A stretch of DNA of 64,000 bases from Adenophora triphylla var. japonica (taxonomy: Eukaryota; Streptophyta; Magnoliopsida; Asterales; Campanulaceae). This document shows positions 33,729 to 43,662 of the stretch, in pieces. The DNA lies in the NCBI GenBank assembly GCA_022495995.1, contig JAFEMH010000073.1, forward strand, positions 774,001 through 838,000, written 5' to 3'. Positions within the stretch are counted from its first letter, which is position 1; each line of letters begins with the position of its first letter. The translations under genes were made by a program, and so were the position numbers. The notes under the pieces are model-generated. The model made no database searches. It was not told the DNA's origin and saw nothing but the letters and a program-made list of their open reading frames with translations.

Positions 33729-35036
33729 CTAATCACTACTTAAGGCAACTTGCCTATCCCTTTGCCGGAGTAGTTCCGGCCTAATTTTCTTCTTCCAAAA
33801 CTCCTGGTACAATTCTTCACCTCCACTCTCCTTCCTCCTAACCTCCACCACCACCAGTCTCTCCGACAACCCATAAACCTCCAGTCCAAATGACAATTTA
33901 CCATTCTGCCCTTCCAACTCCACTCCCCATTCCTTCTTCTTCCTCAATTTCACCCTCTCCTCCTTCACAATCTCTTCCACTCTCTCAATCACATTGCCCG
34001 GCGTGTCCGCCACTACCACTCGCTCGCCGGAGTAACTCGATCCGTTGTCAAATAAACCGGACAGATTCAATCCGGACGAGAACGCTATGATGTCAAATGC
34101 GTTTAGCTGCCCCTTGCGATCGACGCTTTCCTTCTCCTTATCCAAACAATCGTCTTCGGCGAAATCATCGTCACAAAAGTTAACCACCTTGTATCCTTTC
34201 CTGAACCACGGATCGCGCGTGATCCCGTCTACGGTGATCCTCCTCTCGGGATTCGTTTCCAGGAGCCGCGATATGAACCGTTTGAGCTCCGATGATATCG
34301 ATTTAGGGCACCGGTACTCGCCTTTGTAGATCTTCATGTACATCATCATCAGGTTCGGATCATTAAACGGCAAATGACCTGTGCTGAGTACGAACAAAAC
34401 GACGCCGCATGACCAAACGTCCACCTTAGCTCCGTCGTAGCCTTTCTTCGTCAGAATCTCCGGTGCCACGTAAGCAGGCGTGCCGCAAAGCGTGTGTAAC
34501 AACCCGTCGGTTCGGATCTGACCCGTGACCGCACTTAGTCCGAAATCCGAAACCTTAAGATCGCCATTTTCGTCAACAAGCAGGTTCTCGGGTTTCAAAT
34601 CCCTGTGGTAGACCCCACGCGAATGACAGTAACTAATGGCCGAGATCAACTGCTGAAAATACTTACGGCTGAGATCTTCCGTCAACTTCCCCTTGGAAAC
34701 CTTCATAAACAGCTCCCCGCCCTTAACGAACTCCATCACAAAGTAGATTCTGGTCTTGGTTGCGAGAACTTCATAGAGCTTGACGATGTTAGGGTGGCGC
34801 AACCGGCGCATGATAGAGATCTCTCGCTTGATATTGGACATGAGGCTAGTATTAGCGATCTTCTGCTTATTGATGATTTTAATGGCGACGCTTTGACCGG
34901 TCCTGGTGTGTCTGGCATGGTAAACCTTGGCAAAAGCGCCGCAGCCAAGAAGCTTACCGAGATCGTATTTGCCAAACAAGGACGATGATCGGCGCACCAG
35001 CGACAAAGCGCCGCGGAATTGATCGACCTCTGGCAT
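33729..35036 (-). CDS. CIPK: CBL-interacting protein kinase (SnRK3), CIPK11/14-like, 435 aa
   Basis: A Ser/Thr kinase activated by calcineurin-B-like Ca2+ sensors; targets in this family include ion transporters and pumps. Kinase domain about residues 24-278: glycine loop [10 protein letters not shown] (30-39), Lys53 in [14 protein letters not shown] (144-151), DFG (164-166), activation loop to APE (191-193). The NAF/FISL motif that binds CBL is [19 protein letters not shown] (311-329), followed by a PPI-type phosphatase-binding region. The single exon fits the intronless CIPK clade, and the kinase domain resembles CIPK11/14 by memory. The frame is complete and all key residues are present, so it is probably functional. 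The subclade is inferred, not tested. Confidence 0.95.
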   Translation of the reverse strand: MPEVDQFRGALSLVRRSSSLFGKYDLGKLLGCGAFAKVYHARHTRTGQSVAIKIINKQKIANTSLMSNIKREISIMRRLRHPNIVKLYEVLATKTRIYFVMEFVKGGELFMKVSKGKLTEDLSRKYFQQLISAISYCHSRGVYHRDLKPENLLVDENGDLKVSDFGLSAVTGQIRTDGLLHTLCGTPAYVAPEILTKKGYDGAKVDVWSCGVVLFVLSTGHLPFNDPNLMMMYMKIYKGEYRCPKSISSELKRFISRLLETNPERRITVDGITRDPWFRKGYKVVNFCDDDFAEDDCLDKEKESVDRKGQLNAFDIIAFSSGLNLSGLFDNGSSYSGERVVVADTPGNVIERVEEIVKEERVKLRKKKEWGVELEGQNGKLSFGLEVYGLSERLVVVEVRRKESGGEELYQEFWKKKIRPELLRQRDRQVALSSD

Positions 35037-35703
35037 CGAGCGTAGATTAACCAGAGATCGAATTGGAAAATTGGGATGTGATCAGAAGAGGGAAAATATC
35101 CGACAACACAAAATTAGGTAAGTGTTTGTTTAATTTTTTTTTTTTTTTTTTTTGGATTTGAAAGATAAATTAAGCGGGTTTTGTTTGGAAATGAAATGAG
35201 AGATTATTGGAGTTTTGCGGTGGGAGTTTGAAGAGGTTAGTGGTGGAAAGGATGGAATATGGATAATTGCTTTCTGTTGGGCGGGAAGAAGAGGAAAGGA
35301 AGGTTGACTTAACACTTGTTTGACTGCCATTTTTAACGCTATGTTAAGCTTGATGCAACCTAAAATGTTAACATATAATGACAACTTTGAGATTTATATT
35401 GTAAATAGTGATAAAATAAAATTTAATTTTAACTTTGAGATCTAAATCCTAAATTTTGGGACATATCCATTCTTCTAAGGAATTAGAAGAATGGATAAAA
35501 AGGAGATTTTTAAGACGAAACAGTTTATAAAAGGAGATTTTTAAGACGAAACAATTTAATTTTAACTTTGAGATCTAAATCCTAAATTTATATTTGCTAA
35601 TTATTGATGAGAGTAGAATAAGGCCACGTTTGGGATTGCGGTGAAAGTGGGTAAACGAACGTTCAACCCGAAAGTCGACGCGAAAGAATGTTTGGGGAAA
35701 GGA
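35037..35703. other. CIPK upstream flank
   Basis: Leader and promoter of the minus-strand kinase with a poly-T tract at 35137-35153. From about 35480 short repeats occur (GGAGATTTTTAAGACGAAAC at 35500 and 35538, again near 36408). GGCCACGTTTGGGATTGCGG at 35620 and the inverse-like TGCGTTCCCATGAAGGCC at 36366 may be ends of a decayed Tourist-like element interrupted by the hAT copy. Confidence 0.35.
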
Positions 35704-35711
35704 ATTGCGAT

Positions 35712-36326
35712 CAGGGGCAGATCCAGGGGGGGCAGGCGGGGGCACTCGCCCCCCCCCAGCGGCGGAAATGCAGTGGAAATTTTTTTTTTTGCCCCCACCA
35801 TATTTTTGTTATATATGTATATATATAATTAACTTCAAAATTAACACCAGTGAGTGGTGTGGTTCAGCGGTAGAAGGGGTGATGTTAAAGCCTTTGGTGT
35901 TTCCTTTTAAATCCATGTTCGAACCCTGCTACCTACATTTTCAATTAATTTTATTTGTCTTCCATCTTTGCTATTCTTTCTCTTAATTTCCTCACATTTT
36001 TTCAATCTTAATTAATTCATTAGGCTTTTCCCATTTTTTTTTTTGGTCTTTCTTCCTATTATCCCAAGTTTAATTAGCAAATTTGAATTTCTTTTTTGTA
36101 CGAGTAATATATTTTAATAAATTGTTTGCGTTAAATACTTCAACATTATTTCAATTGTTCTTTGAATTATTTACTTTTATCATTTTTGTTAACTAAAATA
36201 CATTGTATTTCATGGATCCGACCCATTTTTTACTGTCCGACCCGAAAAATTTTTTTCGGGGGCGCTGCCCCCGAACCCCCGTGTAATCTTGCCCCCCCCC
36301 TCGGCCAATTCCTGGCTCCGCCCCTG
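35712..36326. mobile_element. Non-autonomous hAT element, 615 bp
   Basis: The left end CAGGGGCAGATCCAGG and right end CCTGGCTCCGCCCCTG are inverted repeats. The TSD is a perfect 8 bp, ATTGCGAT at 35704-35711 and 36327-36334. It contains a tRNA-like Pol III box pair and G/C runs (CGGGGGCGCTGCCCCCG near 36256). Confidence 0.92.
35860..35926 (+). promoter_or_regulatory. tRNA-like A and B boxes inside the hAT element
   Basis: TGGTTCAGCGG (35860-35870) fits the Pol III A box and GTTCGAACCC (35917-35926) fits the B box. Spacing is normal for a tRNA gene. The sequence does not fold as a full tRNA by eye, so this is a tRNA-derived or SINE-like module. Confidence 0.5.
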
Positions 36327-36593
36327 ATTGCGATCACGTCCGAAGTCCGTATAATATGAAATACTGCGTTCCCATGAAGGCCCCCTCTGATACACAGTTT
36401 ATAAAAAGGAGATTTTTAAGACGAAACAGTTTATAAAAGGAGCTTTTGAAACGGAACATTTTCTTTTAAAATGTGTATGGTGTATCAAATCAAAACGCTA
36501 ATTTAAGCGTAACAAAATATTACAATGACATATTTACCCTTCTAAAAATACTCCTTTCGTTCTGAACACTTTTTTTTTTCTCTTTCATAAATA

Positions 36594-36827
36594 CTCCCTC
36601 CGTCCCACCTCACTTGATACTAATTTCCATTTCGGGCCGTCCCACCTCACTTGATACTGTTCAAAATGGTAAGTTTTTACTCTCACAACACCAATCAAAT
36701 CACTATTATTCCCACTCACTCTCTCTCCTACTTTACCTTTTATACTCACAATATTTTTTCTCTTTCTTGCTTTTTCTTAGTTATCGTGCCCACCTCCTTA
36801 GTATCTAGTGAGACGGGACGGAGGGAG
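36594..36827. mobile_element. Stowaway-like MITE, 234 bp
   Basis: CTCCCTCCGTCCCACCTCAC after TA (36592-36593) and GAGACGGGACGGAGGGAG before TA (36828-36829). A second, decayed left end (ACTCCTTTCGTTCTG) lies at 36550. Confidence 0.88.
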
Positions 36828-36829
36828 TA

Positions 36830-37427
36830 AGTATTAATAATAAGATACATTTTTTAATAAAAAAATATAATATATTAAAAAATTACTATTAACATGTCCA
36901 GATTGAAAATTTATTTTGGTGAATAATAACGATTTTCTTGTTAAAAGGCATATTTTAAAGTTAACTACAAAAAATCAAAAAAAAAAAAATCCGTTAACTA
37001 CAACTGGACACTAACCATTCAATCAAAAAATCAAAAGTTAATTTTTCCAAGGATTAATTCCTTCCTAACCCTCTCGCCCAGATCTTATCCCATAAAAATC
37101 TAACCCAGATTCAAAATTCCAAACTCATTAAAAAGCTCAGATCAAAATACCGTGTAAACCCAAAACTCATTTGACCTGGTCAAATATGATTTTTAAATAC
37201 CAATTTTACCCCTCCCTCCCTCTCTAACTCCCTCTCTAAAGGCCACACACTCTCTCTCTAGACTCTCTCTCTCTAGACGGAATCCATGGATTCCTCACGC
37301 CAACCCTCGACGTCTCCATCTCCGGCCAAGCCCCCGTTCCGCCGCTAACACACAGAGTTCAAATTTTGAGATCGGCCGCACGACAATCGAGGACGGGCCG
37401 CTTTTTGATTCCGATTAATCGGTGAAA
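36830..37427 (+). other. Promoter and leader-like DNA before the tomosyn-like exon
   Basis: AT-rich to 37190, then a CT-rich leader (CTCTCTCTAGACTCTCTCTC) and GC-rich DNA to the ATG at 37428, as in a plant 5' untranslated region. An upstream ATG at 37286 starts a short frame ending within 80 bp. Confidence 0.4.
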
Positions 37428-37469
37428 ATGTTCGTGAAGAAGCTAGTGTAGAAGGCTTCGCTAAAGAAG
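37428..37469 (+). pseudogene. Exon 1 fragment of a tomosyn-like (Lgl/WD40) gene with a stop
   Basis: Reads MFVKKLV-stop-KASLKK followed by a GTAAGT donor. Plant tomosyn/lethal-giant-larvae-type WD40 proteins, as I remember them, begin MFVKKLVEKAS-KK, so codon 8 has changed from Glu to TAG (37449-37451). No following WD40 exon is found; 37890-37918 is a possible small exon before another GTAAGT but carries a stop. It is therefore a gene-start fragment lying beside the Helitron helicase, possibly captured by it. Confidence 0.6.
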
Positions 37470-38425
37470 GTAAGTACAGTAATTTCACTTTGCTTTCCCA
37501 ATTTCGATTTCATTTATCTGTTATTATCAATGGATCAGATTATGTGTTCTTCGTTGATTTGAAGTTTGAAGTTTGGTGTCTGTTGATTGAAATTTGAAAG
37601 GCTAATTGATTTGAGATAGTTAATGCTTTGTTAGTCCTTGCTCTGATAGATATGTAAGCAGTTTGACGCTATAACTGTTGAAGAGTAATGCTTTGATCAC
37701 AGACTTTTTGGTTTGTATAGCTTTATTTTTACCAATATCCCTAGGATAGATATGTACCCTGTGTCTTAAATATTGCATATTTATATTGAACATATACCTG
37801 TTCTTACATCATTTTCTTTATGTTGGTTTATTTTATTTTTTGTTTAACAAAGATTCTTGCTCTGACATTTATATCTGTCACCTTTGCAGGATAAAAGCAA
37901 ATGATTTAGGAAACTGGTAAGTGTTTTTCATTAGTATTGTATCAAATATCTTTATGGAGTGATTTATGTTCTGTTTGGGGGGGGGAGTAATTTTTAATTC
38001 AAGCTTGAAGTACAATATGCCATTTAACCAGTAGTTCTATACAGCTGGGCGAGTCTCTGTTCTAGATGGTGTGCGTTAATTTTATACCAAGGTGTTAGTT
38101 GTGGCTTCTTGATGCAGCATACTTGTCTGGGCTATTTGTATGTTAATTGTTTGGTTGAATGGTACCCGACGGGGATATGGAATTGCTTGAACCAAGTTAA
38201 ATGGCATACAAAATATGTTTTGGTTAGTTGTTAATTATTGATGAGAGTAGAATAAGTAAATATTGTAAAGATAATTAGATTTATTACTGATTAACACAAA
38301 TAAGTTTGTGGACAGACGATGTAACGTGAAAAGCCCTTGAGATAACTATCTCGTCGGCATAAAACCACGGGAGGTTAGGCCCCCAAAAATTACTACTATA
38401 ATTTCGGTGTTACAACTTTGAAAGA
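37470..38425. other. Intron-like and spacer DNA beside the Helitron
   Basis: Mostly intron-like T-rich plus-strand sequence following the tomosyn-like exon. No complete gene. 38310-38390 may include a Helitron end, but I cannot define a CTRR terminus with a hairpin. Confidence 0.3.
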
Positions 38426-38828
38426 ATGAGAGAGATGAGTACAAAAGAGTGTACTTAAACGTGTGTGTCTAAGTGTCAAATATTCTCTCGCATCACAATA
38501 AAATTTAAAAATAGCGAAAAATAAAAAGAAAACTAAGACAAAATACAATAAAAGTGTTTTTGAAAATACTATGAATACCTGAAAATCACAGCCTGTCAAA
38601 TATTTCCTTATACACCACATTCAGCGTCTTGTCGTCCGATGCATCGTCTGAATCACCTATAATAACTTTAAGACCATTTTTGCTAGTAACTCTAGATAAT
38701 GCAACATACAACTGGCCATGACTGAAAACCGGTGTTGGAAGATATAAACCAACATGAGAGAGTGATTGCCCCTGGCTCTTATTTATTGTCATAGCAAAAG
38801 ACACGGAAAGTGGAAATTTAGTCTTCAC
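38426..38828 (-). pseudogene. Second copy of the Helitron helicase C-terminus
   Basis: Encodes [16 protein letters not shown] (helicase motif V region) and [18 protein letters not shown] (motif VI), ending with a stop at 38586. The segment 38426-38818 is nearly identical to 39648-40041, including the 3' flank, so it is a recent duplication. Upstream coding sequence is lost at about 38819. Confidence 0.85.
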
Positions 38829-39647
38829 ACATGGATATTCAACTAATCTACTTCAGAGATGACTGGCTATCACATGCTTATGATAAAAAACCTATACGAA
38901 AGAAAGTCCTAAAGGAATGATCATCTTTACATGGTGAAAGGGATCAGGATTCATTTAGCCTACCCAGGAGTTAAGCAAAGGCTTAAGTTGACTTCAGTAT
39001 GTAAGTTTCTCCTTCCATCTCCTGTTCTCATTTTTACTGTTGTTTTTTGAGAAAAGAGATATAAAAGGAAAATACAAACTCTTAGTTTGAACTTCATATC
39101 TTGACATGGTAATAATCCAAAATCCGAGCAAAAATTTTAAGGACTTGATTTAAGATCCATAGCTGCTGACAAAAACAATATGCAGGAAAAATAATTCACA
39201 AAATGATGCTTGAATCTCGTAAAATTTAATTTAATATCCATTCCAATATTCTGGCTCAGGTTTTACCGTTATCTGTCACACAAAGTAAGCAAGCTAAGTG
39301 CCACATTCATGCTACTTTAACAGCATAAATGATTAAACTCGGAATGTTGAACAAAGTAAAACTCTTTCAAGCAATGGAGGCTAGGTTAAACAAAGTAAAA
39401 CTCTTTCAAGCAATGGAGGTTTTCTTCGAGAGGTAAGCTTTATACAGTTCTCATGAAAAGATTCCCGAAGTTTATTTTCTCTTAAGATTTTCTGCAATCC
39501 ATGCAGATCAAACAGATTTGGTGTAGAGGAACAGCATGTTGTTGGAGAAGTTGTGTGTCGATGTGCCCTTTGCCATGATTCAGATATGGTTCTTAAAAAG
39601 AAACCGGTATTGGTCCCTATATCCAAAATTTAGTTATATTGTTGAAT
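38829..39647 (+). pseudogene. Possible captured exons of an unrecognised gene
   Basis: Between the two helicase 3' ends the plus strand has exon-like pieces: an exon ending at 39000 before GTAAGT (frame YMVKGIRIHLAYPGVKQRL); one ending at 39432 before GTAAGC (NKVKLFQAMEVFFER); and one starting at 39507 after CCATGCAG, which continues in frame as SNRFGVEEQHVVGEVVCRC. The last two join in phase. I do not recognise the protein. A 38-bp tandem duplication lies at 39351-39419. Confidence 0.45.
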
Positions 39648-39808
39648 ATGAGAGAGATGAGTACAAAAGAGTGTACTTAAACGTGTGTGTCTAAGTGTCA
39701 AATATTCTATCGCATCCCAATAAAATTTAAAAATAGCGAAAAATAAAAAGAAAAACTAAGACAAAATACAATAAAAGTGTTTTTGAAAATACTACGAATA
39801 CCTGAAAA

Positions 39809-40710
39809 TCACAGCCTGTCAAATATTTCCTTGTACACCACATTCAGCGTCTTGTCGTCCGATGCATCGTCTGAATCACCTATAATAACTTTAAGACCAT
39901 TTTTGCTAGTAACTCTAGATAATGCAACATACAACTGGCCATGACTGAAAACCGGTGTTGGAAGATATAAACCAACATGAGAGAGTGATTGCCCCTGGCT
40001 CTTATTTATTGTCATAGCAAAAGACACGGAAAGTGGAAATTGTCTTCGCTTGAATCTGACTGGAAATTTGGACAAATCCGAAGGAGACATTACCATTCTA
40101 GGTATTGTCACTTCCATTCCCGCATTCTTCCCCGAAAGCATCTTTCCTACAACAACGTGCTTACCTATACATGTTGAAGAAATTAGTTTTACATTTTACA
40201 CAATTTAGAATTTATATTTAGTAATGATTACCTAATCGCGTAACAATTAATCTGGTGCCATTGCATAATTCTAAGGCCTGGTTGAGATTTCTCAAGAGCA
40301 TAACTATACATCCAACCTTCACTTAAGAATATGGTTTGGCAATCCTGAACATTTGATCATATTTAAAAATTCTGGTGAGAAAACATCTTCATTCCCCGTG
40401 TCATCCTCCTCTTCTACACATATCGCATCAGAACTCAAGTATATCTTCTCCTCTCCAGGAAATAGTGACATAACATAATCATTAATACTATCAACCGTAT
40501 CATTAGTTGGAGCAAGGACAGCTCGACTATGGAAAAATCCTTCGACATCCTTGTTTCGTAATAAGTCAGGATATATGCATTCAACGATTTTTGGAATAGG
40601 ATTTGAAGAATCTCGAACCAATATTTCCTGGGGCAAACTAATATCAACCTCTCCGTCATTATCTTCCCCAGCAACACCGTCTCCAACCGATAATATCCAT
40701 TGAGCAAAGT
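39809..40710 (-). pseudogene. Helitron Pif1-type helicase, C-terminal part
   Basis: Starts at the LTR-element junction and reads FAQWILSVGDG, RAVLAPTNDTVDSIN (typical of Helitron helicases), FPGEEKIYLSSD, PEFLNMIKCSGLPNHILKLK, then motifs V and VI, with a stop at 39809. One frame change separates 40319 from 40141. The helicase would unwind DNA during rolling-circle transposition. The N-terminal half of the same exon lies on the far side of the insertion at 49316. Confidence 0.85.
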
Positions 40711-40715
40711 CTCTT

Positions 40716-43662
40716 TGTGAGCACCCCAACCCGGGACCTAACGCGTGTCCCGAGCTTGAGAAGCTCAAACTAAGGAAACCCATCTAAGATTTTTAAAACT
40801 TTTATTTGCCTTTACAAGAAAACCAATTCTCAATTTCCCATAAACAAAATCCAATAATAACATCTCCACTTGGAGGAATTTAAACAATTACTTTAATAAC
40901 CATACTTAATTAATTACATTGAAAACCCTATTTAACATTGTTTAACAAAAGAGTTTTCTATACAACTTATAAAAGATTAATACTTAAATAGGATTCCCGA
41001 CAACCCACTCATATACCTATCCTGACAAGTCCCAAAAGCAACAGTCACAATCGTATCCCCGTCCTCACTGGTTCAGTCACCGTCTCAGCACAATCTAAAG
41101 CAAGAAAGGGAAGGGGTGAGAATAAATCTCAATAAGGTATTATGAATGCAGCAAGATGCCAAACAAGATGCAACACATAGCATAGTAGCACATAACACAT
41201 TATGAAAGCGGTAAACACCTTACGTTACCTCATTTTACCTTTCCCGTCTGAACAATAAGTCGTACAACGTGGGAGTAAAACTCCACTCTTTGGTGAATTG
41301 CCTCCAGCACATTCACCTCTTATAGGACTCATACTCCAGAGATCCATATAAGAAAAGATACCTATATCAGAGTATCCAACAAGAATATCGCTAACTGTAA
41401 AGCTTTAGGCTTAATACAGAAGCATTCCCCCTAATCACCAATCACAACAGGTCTGTAAGGCTTCTTCATGCTCAATGCAGTCGTTAGCACACCCACTCTG
41501 TGGCCACAGAGGGGACGGTCCCAGGTATAATGAACCTTCAATCACTTATAGAACAAATCAATAATTGATTGAATTCCATTATACCCCCGAATATCAACAC
41601 GTTCAAGCACATAATAGATACTTGAAATAAATCCACAAAGGGAATAAGAACATAACAACATGGTAATGTATACTCATGTGAAATCAATACTATAGTGCAA
41701 CAGTTCATGTAATACACTATGCATAATACCATTACAATATGAATTCAAATAGGGCATCCATATAACCACATAATCCACACCGGGATGCAATAAAATCAAT
41801 ATGCCAGATAATCCACAATTGGGATACAATACAACCATATACCAATTAATCCACCCTTGGGATACAATATAACAATACCAAATAATCCCTGCTTGGGTAC
41901 AATGCCACACTGTGATACCCAAACATTTCTGACTAACGCAATAGTGTAATTATAGTCTCTACACTATTCAACTAATCACCAAGGGTATGAGGCAAGTAAT
42001 GCCACTATGTATTATAAATCATTCTTACGAAATAACGCTTAACCACCATTTTCCGAATAATATATAACTACTCCCACAATTCCATTTTGGCCAAATAAGA
42101 CATTATGGCCTAGCCAAGGTATCCCACTTTAACTTAGGTTAAAAAGGATTGGTTCATATCCGGAATAGATTTAGTTTCACTATTTTGAAAGGGTTAGGAA
42201 CCATACTTAGTGATTGTTGGAGAAATTTAACAAGAAGGGGAAACTGGAGGAATATCTGCTGCTATGGGCGACCGCCCAGGATGGTATGGGCGACCGCCCA
42301 ACCAAGGAATCAAAAGGAAGTAGAGCTACTACCGAGGTGGGCGGCCGCACAGGTAAGGATGGGCGACCGCCCAAGGGTGAAAAAACAGAAGACAATTTGC
42401 TGGACAGATGGGCGGCCGCTCAGCCCCACATGGGCGACCGCCCAAGCCTCAATTTCACGAATCTGCAGGTGAACCAACTCAGTTCCAACAACACTCATTT
42501 TCACTCCTAACTAGTTTATACCTCTTCAAAACAATTAAGAGAACCCAACCCATTTTCACTTACTTAGTCAATTCTCACATTTCCTCCTCACAATTCAATC
42601 TTAACATTCTTTTCTAATTTAAATCTTACTCCCTTACTCTTTACCATTTCCCATGGACAACAACACTATACTTATTTCATTAACCATTAATCAACTCCAA
42701 GAAGTATCCCAAATTATCAATTAACAAGAATCCCAAACAAGAACAACATCAAATATCTTAAGTAATTGAAGGAAAATCATAATAATCACATTATTAAAAG
42801 TATACCAAATCCTTTTTCTACTCCTTTTTACCCAAATGAAATAACTCAAAATCTTTTCCAAATCAAAGTAAGATGTCTATAATCACATACACTAACTCCA
42901 TTAATGTCATTAATATCTTACACTCATTATACCCTCATTCCTTCAACTTAAACCCCCATCTCATAACTAAAATCAATTAAATCTTGAATAATCAATTTAC
43001 TCAAATAACCATATTAAAAATACAACATCTTTTTCTTTTTATAAAACATTCATTAACACATAATATGTGCAATATTTAGAAAGGAGTCATAATAACTTAC
43101 CTAGCAAATATGAGATGGATTAAGGATCTTCTTAGCTTGATGTGTTCCTCTCTTCACCCCGAACACGGAAGTACGATCGGATTGCCAAATGGAGAGGAAT
43201 TGCTTGCTCTAGGAATTTGGAAGTGAAGGTCTTCAAGAGGTAGTTTCCATGGAGAATTATGGGAGGAGTAAGAAGAAGATGATGGAGGAGGAGAATGAAG
43301 AGTGTAGGGGAAGTATAGGAAGAGGAAAGGAAAAGCATGGGAGGTATGGTCTTGTGTTGACTATTGAGGGAAGGAATGAGGGAATTAGGGAAAAGGGGCA
43401 TGGCCCCCATGCTAACTATCTAAGGCTTTTCCTTATTTTTATTTAAACCATTTATCCCAATTATTTATTTTACCCATTTTAACCTCCTCTTACTCCTTAT
43501 CTATTTCCTATTTTTATATTTTTCTAGAACATTATTTTATTTTCCTATCAATATATCCTACTATAAGAAATCAAGTATATAAAAATGGACACATAACATT
43601 AACAATAATATTAAAAGCACACAATATGATAAAAATAGGTGCCTAGGTTTAGGATCGTTACA
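40716..43662 (-). repeat. 3' LTR of the LARD-like element
   Basis: 2947 bp, TGTGAGCACC...CGTTACA on the plus strand. It contains six GC-rich palindromes (TGGGCGACCGCCCA type) at 42265, 42287, 42338, 42360, 42409 and 42431. 42500-43080 is strikingly poor in G on the plus strand. Confidence 0.93.

Noticed and set aside
34605..34988. Plus-strand ORF opposite the CIPK kinase domain
   Set aside because: Shadow of the kinase gene; no independent evidence.
35620..36385. Tourist-like element around the hAT copy
   Set aside because: The ends are only loosely inverted and I see no TSD; mentioned in the flank entry only.
38300..38400. Helitron 3' terminus
   Set aside because: I could not find a CTRR end with a nearby hairpin on the minus strand, so no boundary is claimed.
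41538..43410. ORFs within the LARD LTRs (present twice)
   Set aside because: They sit in LTR DNA, lack known domains, and are repeated only because the LTRs are direct repeats.
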